The position numbers and the translations under genes were made by a program. From Gillisia sp. Hel1_33_143 (GTDB taxonomy: Bacteria; Bacteroidota; Bacteroidia; Flavobacteriales; Flavobacteriaceae): a stretch of 64,000 nt of DNA. The stretch spans positions 1,798,001-1,862,000 of the forward strand of contig NZ_LT629737.1 in NCBI RefSeq assembly GCF_900104765.1, written 5' to 3'. Positions 51,827 to 61,504 of this stretch are shown piece after piece; the first letter of the stretch is position 1, and each line of letters starts with the position of its first letter. Below the pieces are notes generated by a model, which worked only from the letters and a program-made list of their open reading frames with translations, was not told the DNA's origin and made no database searches.

Positions 51827-53192
51827 TATAGCCCTCTTATTTTTATTAATTGTGAGCAATATCACATTGGCTCAAACTAGAAAGCTTGATAAAAGTTATA
51901 ACGTAAATAATGATGTTGTAATAAAGATCAATTCTAAGCATACTAATTTATTAGTAGAGAGTTGGGATAAGAATGTAGTTTCTGTAGAAGCGTATTTAAA
52001 TTCAGAAAAATTAAATAAGGAAGAGACTAAAAAACTTCTTAATGAATGGAATCTTTCTGCTACCGGAAATACTGGTGAAGTTGTGATTAATTCTTCTGGA
52101 GGAATGTCTGTTGGGCCAGATATAAATATGGAAGGTATAACTGGTTCTATAGGAGAATTGCAAAATTTGATAGGTCCAATGGTAACAGATCTTATTGGTC
52201 CAATACTTAATGATATGCCTATTCCTAAACTGCCTTCAGAATTTTATTCTAAAATGGGAAAGCTCAATTTTGATTATCAGGCGTACCAGAAAGATGGAGA
52301 GAAATATATGAAGAAATGGGAAAAGCAGGTGGAGAATAATTTTGGAGATGATTTTCAGAAATCTATGGAAGAGTGGGGAAAGCAGTTTGAAAAGAATGCA
52401 GAAGTATGGGAAGCTCAAATTGAAAAGAATTCTGAGGGATTAGAAAAGAAATTTGAAGCAGACATGGAGAAGTGGGGAGAAAACTTTGGCAAAAGAATGG
52501 AAATATGGGGTAACAACTTCGAGAGAAAAATGGAAGGGAAAGAAGATGTGAAGCTTTATCTTAATGAGATGTTTTCCAACAATTCTTCTAAAGCCATAAG
52601 AACAATTAAACTAAGAGTACCTAAAAATGCAGTTTTAAAATTAGATGTACGCCACGGTGATGTGATCTTAGATCGAAAAACCAACAATTTAAAGGCTACT
52701 CTCTCTCATAGCAACTTTAAAGCAACAACCATAGATGGAGAAAAAACAGAAGTAAAAGCTTCTTATACACCTATAAATGTTGGATCATGGAATTATGGAA
52801 TTTTAAATACCAGCTATGTGAACGATTGCCGAATTAACAATGTGAGAAGCATTAAATTGATCTCAAGCTCTAGTGATGTTGTTATAGGTGAAATATCCCA
52901 AACAGGTATTCTATCTGGTAATTTTGGAAAATTGAGAATAGATAAAATCTCCTCCGGTTTTAAAAATTTGGATATAAGTGTGGATAATAGTGAGCTAGAA
53001 TTAAGTTTACCTGCAACAGCTACCAGTTTTAATTACAACGGAACTCAAAGTGAGATCTCTTATCCTAAGATTAATACCGTGAAATCTACCAAGTCTTATG
53101 ACAATTTAAGTCTAAATGGTTTTTATAAAAATCAGAGCTCTTCATCCTTAATATCAATTAAAGCAAGATTTAGCGAAGTTGTAGTAAAATAA
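51807..53192 (+). CDS. Secreted DUF4097-like protein with eleven-residue coiled-coil repeats
   Basis: The start is set at ATG 51807 (MKMHKYNIALLFLLIVSNITLAQ, a clean signal), overlapping the previous gene by 20 bases; an upstream frame start at 51777 is less likely. The protein has 461 residues. The first part (about 25-100) and last part (about 270-460) look like the beta-rich DUF4097 adhesin-like fold. Between them, residues about 150-247 form a charged helix made of eleven-residue units (MEEWGKQFEKN, AEVWEAQIEKN, SEGLEKKFEAD, MEKWGENFGKR, MEIWGNNFERK), a hendecad coiled coil with regular Trp. It is likely the output or the sensor of the sigma system. Function is not known. Confidence 0.8.
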   Translation: MKMHKYNIALLFLLIVSNITLAQTRKLDKSYNVNNDVVIKINSKHTNLLVESWDKNVVSVEAYLNSEKLNKEETKKLLNEWNLSATGNTGEVVINSSGGMSVGPDINMEGITGSIGELQNLIGPMVTDLIGPILNDMPIPKLPSEFYSKMGKLNFDYQAYQKDGEKYMKKWEKQVENNFGDDFQKSMEEWGKQFEKNAEVWEAQIEKNSEGLEKKFEADMEKWGENFGKRMEIWGNNFERKMEGKEDVKLYLNEMFSNNSSKAIRTIKLRVPKNAVLKLDVRHGDVILDRKTNNLKATLSHSNFKATTIDGEKTEVKASYTPINVGSWNYGILNTSYVNDCRINNVRSIKLISSSSDVVIGEISQTGILSGNFGKLRIDKISSGFKNLDISVDNSELELSLPATATSFNYNGTQSEISYPKINTVKSTKSYDNLSLNGFYKNQSSSSLISIKARFSEVVVK

Positions 53193-53217
53193 GTTATTTT
53201 TGAAAAAAAATGATCTT

Positions 53218-53910
53218 ATGTCCACTACCAATTTTGCAGAGTTCATCTCAGAGTGCTCCAAAAACTTTACGCCAGTTATAGACACTATCTTCGTGAAAAA
53301 GGATTTTGAGCATATAGATCTTTCTCATGTAAGCGAGGAGTTAAAAGAGATCAAGATCCCTTCTTCTGTGATTCTTCAGGGTAAGATAGAAGAATATCTT
53401 GCTAAGCGCAAAAAAAAGGTAGCTTTTGGTGGGTATGACGAGCAAAGGAATCTGTATGAGCGTAGTGTTATATTTAATGACGATAAAGCAGCGGTTAATA
53501 GAAATATTCATATAGGTTTAGATCTATGGTGTGCAGCAGGTACAGCTGTTATTGCTCCCTTAGATGGAACAGTTCATAGCTTTAATGACAATTTAGGATT
53601 TGGTAATTATGGACCTACAATCATTTTAGAACATATTATAGATGAGCGTACCTTTTATACACTTTATGGGCATCTATCCAGACCCTCTATTAAAAATCTG
53701 GTTTTCGGTCAGATTGTAGAGGCAGGAGATAAAATTGCGGTTTTAGGTTCTCACAAGGTAAATGGAGATTACGCTCCTCATTTACACTTTCAGATCATAG
53801 AAGATCTACAAGGGTTTAATGGTGATTATCCCGGAGTAGTTGCTGCGGCAGATCTAGAATTCTACTTAAAGAATTGCCCAGATCCAAATTTGCTTTTAAA
53901 AATTAATTGA
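53218..53910 (+). CDS. M23 (LytM-type) peptidase without signal peptide
   Basis: This protein of 230 residues (start ATG 53218; a TTG at 53200 would add six residues) has the M23 zinc motifs HIGLD and HLHFQ, and a lysostaphin-like core AAGTAVIAPLDGTVHSF, LYGHLS, VEAGDKIAVLGS. Such enzymes cut peptidoglycan cross-bridges, but no signal peptide or membrane segment is visible, so it would be cytoplasmic as annotated. It lies close behind the DUF4097-like gene and may belong to the same operon. Confidence 0.85.
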   Translation: MSTTNFAEFISECSKNFTPVIDTIFVKKDFEHIDLSHVSEELKEIKIPSSVILQGKIEEYLAKRKKKVAFGGYDEQRNLYERSVIFNDDKAAVNRNIHIGLDLWCAAGTAVIAPLDGTVHSFNDNLGFGNYGPTIILEHIIDERTFYTLYGHLSRPSIKNLVFGQIVEAGDKIAVLGSHKVNGDYAPHLHFQIIEDLQGFNGDYPGVVAAADLEFYLKNCPDPNLLLKIN

Positions 53911-53914
53911 TCAT

Positions 53915-54409
53915 TTAAGCTTCAACCGCCTGATTTTTACTTTTTACAAACCAAGCTACTAAGGCAGAAGTTACTACGCCCATGGCTAAAGCAGAAAATA
54001 CTACTTGGATCATCGTAGATTTAAGATTGTAAAACGCTTCTGCTTGTTCTCGCGTCATGGCGCTATTTTCAGAAATATAAGTTATCATATTGCTGAAGTA
54101 ATTCGGGCTTATGTATACGCTAGTAATGTATTGAGATAAAGGAGACAATAACGCTACTACAATTGTAATTACTACTCCAGCAACAAAGCCTTGCTTCCAA
54201 TCCATAACTCCATTATAATAATTCTTCTTTTTATCTCGCAGTCCGAGAAAATAAATAAAGACCGCTATAAATCCAAACAAGTTACTGTAAATTGCTTGTT
54301 GATCTATATGCTCATCATGCCACCCCATCATCTTTTCAAATAAGACCCAGATAAGTCCAACGATTATAAAAATAACACCCCATTTAATTTCAATAGAAAA
54401 ATTCTTCAT
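53915..54409 (-). CDS. DUF4199 membrane protein
   Basis: This 164-residue protein has four membrane segments (about 8-25, 42-57, 75-95, 132-155). The block YYNGVMDWKQGFVAGVVITIVVALLSPLSQYI is typical of DUF4199, common in Bacteroidota. Function is unknown. The gap to secA (54410-54694) holds only the secA terminator. Confidence 0.88.
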   Translation of the reverse strand: MKNFSIEIKWGVIFIIVGLIWVLFEKMMGWHDEHIDQQAIYSNLFGFIAVFIYFLGLRDKKKNYYNGVMDWKQGFVAGVVITIVVALLSPLSQYITSVYISPNYFSNMITYISENSAMTREQAEAFYNLKSTMIQVVFSALAMGVVTSALVAWFVKSKNQAVEA

Positions 54410-54640
54410 TTTATGCAGATTGAATTAGAATGTTAAAATTAGTAAATATTGAGCTATGGGATGATTTTTATCTCCTCTAATAAGATTTTATATTACCACT
54501 AAAGACTTAAAAAAATGGTTGTTAATAAATATTAGTTTTTCTTGATCTTATCTTTTTTGTCATTCTATGTGAAGTTAAGAACTATTTGGAGAGTAATGAA
54601 ATCCATTATTTGAAGTAGTAGAACGGAAATTATGTAAAAT

Positions 54641-54673
54641 AATAAACCCCAAAGCTAGGCTCCGGGGTTTATT
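54641..54673 (-). terminator. Terminator of secA
   Basis: AATAAACCCC (54641-54650) pairs with GGGGTTTATT (54664-54673). On the minus strand an AT-rich tail follows. Confidence 0.75.
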
Positions 54674-54694
54674 CAAATAGAAGTTAAATTTCTC

Positions 54695-57600
54695 TTATTG
54701 CTGATGATCTGTAACCACCCAATCTCCTTTTTCAATTAAGGGAATAGCTTGTTTGTATTTCATGGATTTACTTTCACCACTCATAACATTTTTAAGGGTC
54801 ACCTTGTCATTTCTATTGATCTTAGGTTGATCTCTAACAATGGTTTCAGTTTTCTGAGGTCTTTGTTGAGTTTGTTGCCCTGCAGCGCGGCTTTGAGCAG
54901 CACGTTCATCTAGATTTGGAATTTCTTCTTTAGTAGTTTCCACCTGCTCTCTTCTTTTAACTTGACGAGCTTCCTGAATATTAGAAGTGTTTCCTTCTGG
55001 AATTTCTCCTTTGAATAAGAAAGAGATCACATCTTTATTTACCTGATCTATCATGACCTTGAATAATTCAAAAGCTTCAAATTTATAGATCAATAAAGGA
55101 TCTTTCTGCTCATGAACTGCAAGTTGCACACTTTGCTTTAATTCATCCATTTTGCGCAAATGCGTTTTCCAGGATTCATCAATAATGGCAAGAGTTATAT
55201 TCTTTTCAAAATCTTTAGTTAATTGCTTTCCTTCAGATTCGTAAGCTTTTTCAAGGTTGGTAACAACCTGTAAGCTTTTGTTCCCATCGGTAAAAGGAAC
55301 GGAGATTCTTTCAAAATTGTTAGCCGGATCTTCATATACCTGTTTTATGATTGGGAAAGCAGAAACGGCTGTACGCTCCATTTTATCATAATAATGAGCA
55401 TACGCAGCTTTATAAACTATCCCAGAGATCTTTTGGTCATCCATTTTGGCAAACTCTGTTTCAGAAACAGGAGAGCTCATAGAGAAATATCGAATCAGTT
55501 CAAATTCAAAATTCTTATAATCTGCAGCAGATTTGTTAACTTCTACAATAGATTCTACAGTATCAAATATCATATTGGCGATATCTACTTTTAATCTATC
55601 TCCAAAAAGAGCATGGTATCTACGTTTATAGATCACTTCTCTTTGCGCGTTCATTACATCATCATATTCCAATAATCTTTTACGAACACCAAAGTTGTTC
55701 TCTTCCACTTTTTTCTGAGCTCTTTCAATAGATTTTGAGATCATAGAATGTTGAATAACTTCTCCTTCTTCAAGACCCATTCTATCCATTAATTTGGCAA
55801 TACGCTCAGAACCAAATAAACGCATCAGATTGTCCTCCAATGAAACATAGAACTGAGAGCTTCCCGGATCTCCTTGACGACCGGCACGACCTCGTAACTG
55901 TCTGTCTACACGTCTAGAGTCATGGCGTTCTGTACCAATAATGGCAAGTCCACCATTATCTTTAACTTCTTTGCTCAATTTAATATCGGTACCACGACCT
56001 GCCATGTTAGTAGCAATTGTCACAATTCCAGAATTACCTGCTTCCGCAACAATATCTGCTTCTTTCTTATGTAATTTGGCGTTCAATACATTATGCGGAA
56101 CATTTCTTAATTTAAGCATTCGGCTTAATAATTCTGAAATTTCTACAGAGGTTGTACCTATCAATACTGGTCTACCAGCATTGGAGAGTTCTGTAACTTG
56201 TTCTATTACCGCATTAAATTTCTCACGCTTAGTTTTATAAACAAGATCTTCTTTATCAAAACGGGCAATAGGACGGTTGGTTGGAATTTCTACTACATCC
56301 AATTTATATATTTCCCATAATTCTCCTGCTTCTGTCACCGCCGTACCTGTCATACCAGATAGTTTTCGGTACATTCTAAAGTAATTCTGAAGAGTAACGG
56401 TAGCAAAAGTTTGAGTAGCATCTTCAATCTTTACACTTTCCTTCGCTTCTATAGCTTGGTGTAATCCATCGCTATATCTACGTCCTTCCATGATACGCCC
56501 TGTTTGCTCATCAACAATTTTCACTTTATTCTCAATAACCACATACTCAGTATCTTTTTCGAATAAAGTATAAGCTTTAAGCAATTGTCTCATAGTATGA
56601 ATACGCTCGCTTTTGATGCTATAATCTCTAAAAAGATCTTCTTTCTGTTCTGCTTCTTCTTCTGAAGTAAGGCCTTTATTTTCGATCTTAGCGATCTCCA
56701 TTCCTATTTCAGGCATCACAAAGAAATCCGGATCATCTTTACCTGAAAGATATTCAACCCCTTTATCGGTAAGATCTATTTGATTATTTTTTTCTTCAAT
56801 TACAAAATACAGCTCTTCATCAACCTTTGGCATTTCGCGGTTGTTGTCTGACATGTAATGATTTTCAGTCTTTTGAAGTAACTGCTTAATTCCTTCTTCA
56901 CTCAAAAATTTAATCAGCGCTTTATTTCTAGGAAGTCCTCTGTGTACTCTTAATAATTGAAGTCCACCTTCTTTAGTATCTCCAGAAGCTATCAATTTTT
57001 TAGCTTCAGCTAAGGTCTTGTTAAGTTGTTGTCTTTGAACTTCTACTATATTATGAATAGAAGGTTTTAAAACCTCAAACTCATGAATATCACCTTTTGG
57101 AATTGGTCCGGAAATAATTAATGGCGTTCTTGCATCATCTACTAATACAGAATCTACCTCATCTACAATTGCATAGTTTGGTGCACGCTGAACGAGATCG
57201 TCAGGCGAGTGAGACATATTATCTCTCAAATAATCAAAACCAAATTCGTTGTTAGTTCCGTAAGTAATATCTGAATTATATGCTTTACGTCTAGAAGCAG
57301 AATTTGGACGGTGATAATCTATACAATCTACGGTTAACCCATGAAATTGAAATAGTGGAGCCATCCAGGCGCTATCCCTTTTTGCTAAATAATCGTTCAC
57401 CGTTACTAAGTGAACCCCGTTTCCGGTAAGTGCGTTTAGGTACATTGGTAAGGTAGCAACAAGAGTTTTACCTTCCCCTGTTTGCATTTCAGCAATTTTA
57501 CCCTGATGCATAGCAACACCACCAATTAACTGAACATCGTAATGAACCATGTCCCAAGTAATAGGTTTTCCTGCTGCATCCCACGAGTTTTTCCAAGTAG

Positions 57601-58060
57601 CATGATCACCATCAAGAACAACGTAATCTTTTTCTGCAGACAACTCACGGTCATAAGCAGATGCAGTTACTCTTAACTCTGTATTATTTGTAAATCTTTT
57701 TGCCGTTTCCTTAATTGTAGCAAAAGCTTGTGGAAGTATTTCATTTAGAACCCCTTCAGAAAGTTCATATAAATTGTCTTTAAGACCATCTATCTCTGCA
57801 TAGATATCTTCATTTCTGGTAATATCGTCGCTTGCATCTGCTTCTTGGGTAAGGGTGTCTATCTTCTGCCTGACATCTGCTGTAGCATCTGCTATTTGCT
57901 TTTTAAAAGAAACAGTCTTTTCTCTTAATTCATCAATGCTTAAGGCTTCAAATTCCTTTTCTAGCGCTTTGATCTTCTCTACAATTGGTTGTATTTCTTT
58001 GACGTCTTTTTTGGATTTATCGCCAACGAATACTTTTAATACAGAATCTAAAAAACTCAT
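54695..58060 (-). CDS. secA: Preprotein translocase ATPase SecA
   Basis: This 1121-residue motor drives export through SecYEG. It has Walker A MQTGEGKT around residue 195, [20 protein letters not shown], the second nucleotide domain with [10 protein letters not shown] and [21 protein letters not shown], and the helical scaffold. It is about 220 residues longer than E. coli SecA because of an insert after ISGPIPKGD (about 320-470), as in other Bacteroidota. The C-terminal zinc/SecB tail (CxCx8CH) is absent; the chain ends WVVTDHQQ after a Gln-rich linker. Confidence 0.96.
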   Translation of the reverse strand: MSFLDSVLKVFVGDKSKKDVKEIQPIVEKIKALEKEFEALSIDELREKTVSFKKQIADATADVRQKIDTLTQEADASDDITRNEDIYAEIDGLKDNLYELSEGVLNEILPQAFATIKETAKRFTNNTELRVTASAYDRELSAEKDYVVLDGDHATWKNSWDAAGKPITWDMVHYDVQLIGGVAMHQGKIAEMQTGEGKTLVATLPMYLNALTGNGVHLVTVNDYLAKRDSAWMAPLFQFHGLTVDCIDYHRPNSASRRKAYNSDITYGTNNEFGFDYLRDNMSHSPDDLVQRAPNYAIVDEVDSVLVDDARTPLIISGPIPKGDIHEFEVLKPSIHNIVEVQRQQLNKTLAEAKKLIASGDTKEGGLQLLRVHRGLPRNKALIKFLSEEGIKQLLQKTENHYMSDNNREMPKVDEELYFVIEEKNNQIDLTDKGVEYLSGKDDPDFFVMPEIGMEIAKIENKGLTSEEEAEQKEDLFRDYSIKSERIHTMRQLLKAYTLFEKDTEYVVIENKVKIVDEQTGRIMEGRRYSDGLHQAIEAKESVKIEDATQTFATVTLQNYFRMYRKLSGMTGTAVTEAGELWEIYKLDVVEIPTNRPIARFDKEDLVYKTKREKFNAVIEQVTELSNAGRPVLIGTTSVEISELLSRMLKLRNVPHNVLNAKLHKKEADIVAEAGNSGIVTIATNMAGRGTDIKLSKEVKDNGGLAIIGTERHDSRRVDRQLRGRAGRQGDPGSSQFYVSLEDNLMRLFGSERIAKLMDRMGLEEGEVIQHSMISKSIERAQKKVEENNFGVRKRLLEYDDVMNAQREVIYKRRYHALFGDRLKVDIANMIFDTVESIVEVNKSAADYKNFEFELIRYFSMSSPVSETEFAKMDDQKISGIVYKAAYAHYYDKMERTAVSAFPIIKQVYEDPANNFERISVPFTDGNKSLQVVTNLEKAYESEGKQLTKDFEKNITLAIIDESWKTHLRKMDELKQSVQLAVHEQKDPLLIYKFEAFELFKVMIDQVNKDVISFLFKGEIPEGNTSNIQEARQVKRREQVETTKEEIPNLDERAAQSRAAGQQTQQRPQKTETIVRDQPKINRNDKVTLKNVMSGESKSMKYKQAIPLIEKGDWVVTDHQQ

Positions 58061-58082
58061 TGTTTTTCTATTTATTATAGTT

Positions 58083-58090
58083 CAAATGTA
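58083..58090 (-). promoter_or_regulatory. -7 promoter element of secA
   Basis: TACATTTG on the minus strand, 22 bases before the secA ATG. Confidence 0.55.
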
Positions 58091-58093
58091 CGC

Positions 58094-58119
58094 AAAAAAA
58101 AAGCCTCAAGATTGAGACT
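58094..58119 (-). terminator. Terminator of the DUF2795 gene
   Basis: An eight-base stem (58112-58119 with 58102-58109, one T-G pair) and two-base loop, followed on the minus strand by nine T. It directly precedes the secA promoter. Confidence 0.8.
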
Positions 58120-58148
58120 TTTACTATTTTACGTTGTGTATATATTAT

Positions 58149-58370
58149 TTAATATTCATCCTCGTTCCAAAGATAATCTTCGTCCGTAGGATAGTCGGGC
58201 CAGATCTCTTCGATAGAGTCATAGGAATCTCCTTCATCTTCAATTGACTGCAGGTTTTCTACCACTTCAAGTGGAGCACCTGTTCTAATGGCATAATCTA
58301 TTAACTCATCTTTTGTTGCCGGCCAGGGAGCATCGCTTAGGTAGGATGCCAATTCTAAAGTCCAATACAT
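58149..58370 (-). CDS. DUF2795 small acidic protein
   Basis: This 73-residue protein follows the DUF2795 pattern: YLSDAPWPATKDELIDYAIRTGAPLEVVENLQSIED, then an acidic tail ending with Asp/Glu and Tyr/Trp. The family is small and of unknown function, probably a helix-turn-helix-like fold. It has its own promoter and terminator. Confidence 0.88.
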   Translation of the reverse strand: MYWTLELASYLSDAPWPATKDELIDYAIRTGAPLEVVENLQSIEDEGDSYDSIEEIWPDYPTDEDYLWNEDEY

Positions 58371-58394
58371 TGATTAATCGGGTTTTATTTTTTG

Positions 58395-58402
58395 CAAAAA
58401 TA
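58395..58402 (-). promoter_or_regulatory. -7 promoter element of the DUF2795 gene
   Basis: TATTTTTG on the minus strand, 24 bases before the start at 58370. Confidence 0.5.
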
Positions 58403-58520
58403 ATTTTTTTGTTGTAATGGGCAAGTAAAAAATCTAATAATTCATCATTAATTTTAAGAACATCCTCAAATTTTGTAAAAATTGATAGCTATGATCAAAA
58501 TATAGAGGTAACGTAGGGAC

Positions 58521-59096
58521 TTAAATATTCTTGGAAGGAATCCACTGAATTTCTTCTGCTTGTACATCTTTTGACAATTTTCGTGCCAGCACAAATAGAT
58601 AGTCAGATAATCTGTTAAGATATTGTAAAACAAGTTCGTCAAAAGGTTCTAATTCATATAAGGCAGTCGCTAATCGCTCTGCACGTCTACAAACACATCG
58701 GGTTATGTGACAGAATGACACTGCTTGATGACCTCCTGGTAAAATAAAATGAGTCATTTCTGGTAAGTCTTCATTCATCTTATCCATTTCAGTTTCTAAG
58801 AGCGTAATATCGCCTTCAGTGATCTTTGGAATGTTTAAGCGTTCTTTTCCGCTTTTCAATATTGCTTTTTCCGGGTCTGTTGCCAAAATAGCGCCTAGAG
58901 TAAACAATCTATCTTGAATAATATTTAAAATTTCTTTGGTATGCTCATCTGGTTTTTGATCTTTAACAAGGCCAATATAAGAGTTAAGTTCATCTACAGT
59001 TCCATAACTTTCTATGCGTATGTGATGTTTGGGAACTCTGGTACCTCCAAATAACGCAGTGGTACCTTTATCTCCGGTTTTAGTATATATCTTCAT
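58521..59096 (-). CDS. Cob(I)alamin adenosyltransferase, PduO type
   Basis: This 191-residue enzyme makes adenosylcobalamin from cob(I)alamin and ATP. It has the N-terminal ATP-binding K-T-G-D-K-G-T-T-A-L-F-G-G, the SYGTVDELNSYIGL segment and the helix CHITRCVCRRAERLATALYE with the RxxER pattern. It supplies the cofactor that IcmF needs. A consensus -7 element is at 59136-59143. Confidence 0.94.
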   Translation of the reverse strand: MKIYTKTGDKGTTALFGGTRVPKHHIRIESYGTVDELNSYIGLVKDQKPDEHTKEILNIIQDRLFTLGAILATDPEKAILKSGKERLNIPKITEGDITLLETEMDKMNEDLPEMTHFILPGGHQAVSFCHITRCVCRRAERLATALYELEPFDELVLQYLNRLSDYLFVLARKLSKDVQAEEIQWIPSKNI

Positions 59097-59135
59097 AATT
59101 ATTTAGTCTAAAGCTGCTTAATTTCTTGCTGTCTT

Positions 59136-59143
59136 CAAAGATA
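59136..59143 (-). promoter_or_regulatory. -7 promoter element of the adenosyltransferase gene
   Basis: TATCTTTG on the minus strand, 39 bases before the ATG at 59096. Confidence 0.6.
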
Positions 59144-59233
59144 CAAGAAACCTCAAAGACTAGAAAAGGCATGGAGTGTTTATGTACTAAGGCAAATGCT
59201 TTTTCAACTTGATAATCTAGAAGATTAAAGCTG

Positions 59234-59410
59234 CTAAAGTTCGGTTCGTGAATTTTCTTCCTTTTTACGCTGATTGTATCTATGGCGAAAATTTCTATTT
59301 TTTCTGGCTTTCTTGCTTTTTGCGGAGCGATTGGCGTTCCAAATTAAGTAGGCAACAATAAGAATTATGATGCTTAAATACCACCAAGTCTCCCTGTCTA
59401 GATCTATCAT
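59234..59410 (-). CDS. Small basic membrane-anchored protein
   Basis: This frame encodes 58 residues: a short acidic start (MIDLDRETWW), one membrane segment (about 11-25, YLSIIILIVAYLIWN) and a strongly basic tail with many Lys, Arg and Asn. The codons start at ATG 59410 and stop at 59234-59236. It lies between the LolD-like ATPase gene and the adenosyltransferase gene, on the same strand as both. The membrane-plus-basic layout argues for a real small gene. I do not recognise a family; it could bind nucleic acid or ribosomes at the membrane. Confidence 0.6.
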   Translation of the reverse strand: MIDLDRETWWYLSIIILIVAYLIWNANRSAKSKKARKNRNFRHRYNQRKKEENSRTEL

Positions 59411-59454
59411 GATAAGATATGTTTTCTACAAAGTAAGAAATTATCTAAAAATCT

Positions 59455-60162
59455 CTAAGTATATTGAGGTTTAGTCTTGTCTTTACGTTCATCACTTTCT
59501 ATAACACCATCTCGTAATCTAATTACTCTGTGAGCATGCTCTGCAATATCTTCTTCGTGAGTTACCAATATTACAGTATTTCCTGCAGCATGAATTTCAT
59601 CAAATAAGTGCATAATCTCTACAGATGTTTTAGAATCTAAATTCCCTGTAGGTTCATCTGCTAAAATTATAGAGGGCTTATTCACCAAAGCTCGGCCCAC
59701 AGCCACACGTTGTCTTTGTCCACCAGAAAGTTGGTTGGGTTTATGATCCATTCTATCTGCCAGACCAACATTGGTAAGAACCTCTTCAGCTCTAACTTTT
59801 CGTTCTGCTTTGGTAGCACCTGCATAAACCATTGGTAAAGCAACATTTTCTAAAGCTGTAGTTCTTGGTAGTAAGTTGAAGGTTTGAAATACGAAACCAA
59901 TTTCTTTATTTCTAATCTCCGCAAGATCATCATCAGACATTTTACTAACATCCTTGCCATTTAAAATATAGCTACCTGAAGTAGGTGTGTCTAGACAACC
60001 TAAAAGATTCATAAGTGTAGATTTACCAGATCCCGAAGGTCCCATAAATGCTACATATTCTCCTCTTTCTATTTCAAGGTCTATACCTTTTAAAACTTTT
60101 ATAATCTCTTGTCCCAATGGGAAATCGCGGGTAATACTGTGTAATTCTATAACCTTGCTCAT
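59455..60162 (-). CDS. ABC transporter ATP-binding protein (LolD/MacB type)
   Basis: This 235-residue ATPase has Walker [10 protein letters not shown], signature [15 protein letters not shown], Walker [13 protein letters not shown] and the extended [13 protein letters not shown], typical of the LolD/MacB/FtsE class. Such ATPases drive lipoprotein release or export of peptides and drugs. Its permease is not next to it. Confidence 0.92.
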   Translation of the reverse strand: MSKVIELHSITRDFPLGQEIIKVLKGIDLEIERGEYVAFMGPSGSGKSTLMNLLGCLDTPTSGSYILNGKDVSKMSDDDLAEIRNKEIGFVFQTFNLLPRTTALENVALPMVYAGATKAERKVRAEEVLTNVGLADRMDHKPNQLSGGQRQRVAVGRALVNKPSIILADEPTGNLDSKTSVEIMHLFDEIHAAGNTVILVTHEEDIAEHAHRVIRLRDGVIESDERKDKTKPQYT

Positions 60163-60215
60163 GTGAAAACTTCAGAATTTGAATGTAAATATAGGACGTC
60201 AACTTTTAAGATTTG

Positions 60216-60986
60216 TTACAGCCTTAAAGTAAAATGCTCTTTTTCTTGTTCTTTTCTGAAGAAAACCAGTCCCCAATAATAAGAATCTATGGTAACTCTA
60301 ACGTTAGGATCTTTTTTAATTATATCCCAGGCTTCTTCCATTTCTTGAGACCAGTGAATATCATCGAAGATAAAAACAGTGTTGTTGTGGGCTTGTGGAA
60401 GCAGTTTTTGGAAATATTTTAATGTTGGTTCTTTTTGATGATTTCCATCAAAATATATAAGATCAAAAGATTTTTTAGGAGACAGATTAGTTAGCAATTC
60501 ATCAAACTCACCTACTTTTATTTTGATGTTGTTCAGATTAAAATCTTTAAAATAGTGTTGTGCAACAGAAGCCGTTTCCGGGCAACCTTCAAAAGTTAAA
60601 ATATTTGCCTTCGTATCAATGGCCATAGCGGCAGAAGCTAAACCTACAGATGTTCCTAACTCTAATACTTCTTGAATTTCAAGATAATTAATAAGCTTGT
60701 TCAAGAGTTTTGCTCTCTTCATTGAGATTCCAGCATTCTTGGTAATAGCAGATACTTGCCTTTTATTAGATTTGAAAACCCGACTCCCGGCGCCAAAATC
60801 TTTAACGTTTATGTTCTTTTTATCTTGAAGTAATTTTTTTCTGAATTGTTTCAGCTTTAGAATGGATTCTTTTTTACCTTTTCTATAGAAACATTTTGTA
60901 AGAAGTAAATAGACAAAAGGGGAGTGCACCCCATGCTGATTTGTAGATCTTATTAGAAATTTTATGTAGGAAATGAATTGATGCAA
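60216..60986 (-). CDS. SAM-dependent methyltransferase-like protein
   Basis: This 256-residue protein has a Rossmann core: VLELGTSVGLASAAMAID (motif I), an acidic FEG after strand 2, LIYFDGNHQKEPTLKYFQKLLP and FIFDDIHWSQEMEEAW, as in the Methyltransf_24 group. The N-terminal 80 residues are basic. The start is TTG at 60986. The substrate is unknown. Confidence 0.82.
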   Translation of the reverse strand: MHQFISYIKFLIRSTNQHGVHSPFVYLLLTKCFYRKGKKESILKLKQFRKKLLQDKKNINVKDFGAGSRVFKSNKRQVSAITKNAGISMKRAKLLNKLINYLEIQEVLELGTSVGLASAAMAIDTKANILTFEGCPETASVAQHYFKDFNLNNIKIKVGEFDELLTNLSPKKSFDLIYFDGNHQKEPTLKYFQKLLPQAHNNTVFIFDDIHWSQEMEEAWDIIKKDPNVRVTIDSYYWGLVFFRKEQEKEHFTLRL

Positions 60987-61081
60987 GTTTAATTTAGTCT
61001 TTAGTATACAGTACAGCGTATTGAGTAAAAAGTATTTAATTAAGTGTATTTTATAGTAAGAACTTATTGTTTTTCTTTAAG

Positions 61082-61196
61082 AAAAGACCTCTCGACTCCG
61101 CTCGAAGGGACAGGTAATTTTCGATTGGCCATAAAAAATAAAATAACCACTTTGCCTTTAATTATTAAGATGCTCAAGATTGCAGTTAAATTAATT
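61082..61196. repeat. Intergenic repeat, copy 1 (decayed hairpin)
   Basis: This is the first of two copies of a unit of about 115 bases in the 518-base gap 60987-61504, which has no credible gene. It opens with GACCTCTCGACTCCGCTCG and continues with AGGTAATTTTCG and TAAAAAATAAAATAACCAC. The terminal hairpin of copy 2 is broken here. Units beginning with the CGACTCCGCTCG core recur between genes in Flavobacteriia, as far as I recall. Confidence 0.75.
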
Positions 61197-61199
61197 AAC

Positions 61200-61222
61200 G
61201 TCATCCTGAACTTGTTTCAGGG
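61200..61222. repeat. Short palindromic intergenic repeat between the two copies
   Basis: GTCATCCTGAACTTGTTTCA and GGG follow; CCTGAA (61205-61210) pairs with TTCAGG (61216-61221). The same sentence-like motif is a common intergenic element in many bacterial genomes. No mobility gene is near. Confidence 0.6.
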
Positions 61223-61267
61223 TTTAAAATTATTTATAACACTTAACGTTTTTTTGTAGCCACCACA

Positions 61268-61383
61268 AAAAGACCTTTCGACTCCGCTCGAGTGGAAAGG
61301 TAATTTTCGGTAGGCCAGTAAAAAATAAAATAACCACTTTCACTTTAATTGTTAGGATACTTGAGGTGATAGTCAATTTAATA
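61268..61383. repeat. Intergenic repeat, copy 2 (intact hairpin)
   Basis: This second copy lies 186 bases after the first. CCTTTC (61274-61279) and GACTC pair with GAGTGGAAAGG (61290-61300), giving a near-perfect stem. The rest matches copy 1 with one inserted base and about ten to twenty changes. The remaining sequence to 61504 shows no gene. Confidence 0.75.
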
Positions 61384-61504
61384 AATGCACCTTAGTCATA
61401 TTCTAACGCATAATATTAAAGTTAAAAATAGCTACTGAAATAAGTTTAGTGTGTCTAAAATAAATTAGGTTAGAAATAATTGAGTTGTAAATTCTCACTT
61501 CTCA

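Noticed and set aside
54410-54640. Possible small gene between the DUF4199 gene and secA
   Set aside because: No frame with reasonable length or composition is found; only the secA terminator is present.
61044-61259. A 71-codon open frame in the large gap at 60987-61504
   Set aside because: It runs through repeat copy 1 and the short palindrome, has no sensible composition, and would not be conserved as protein.
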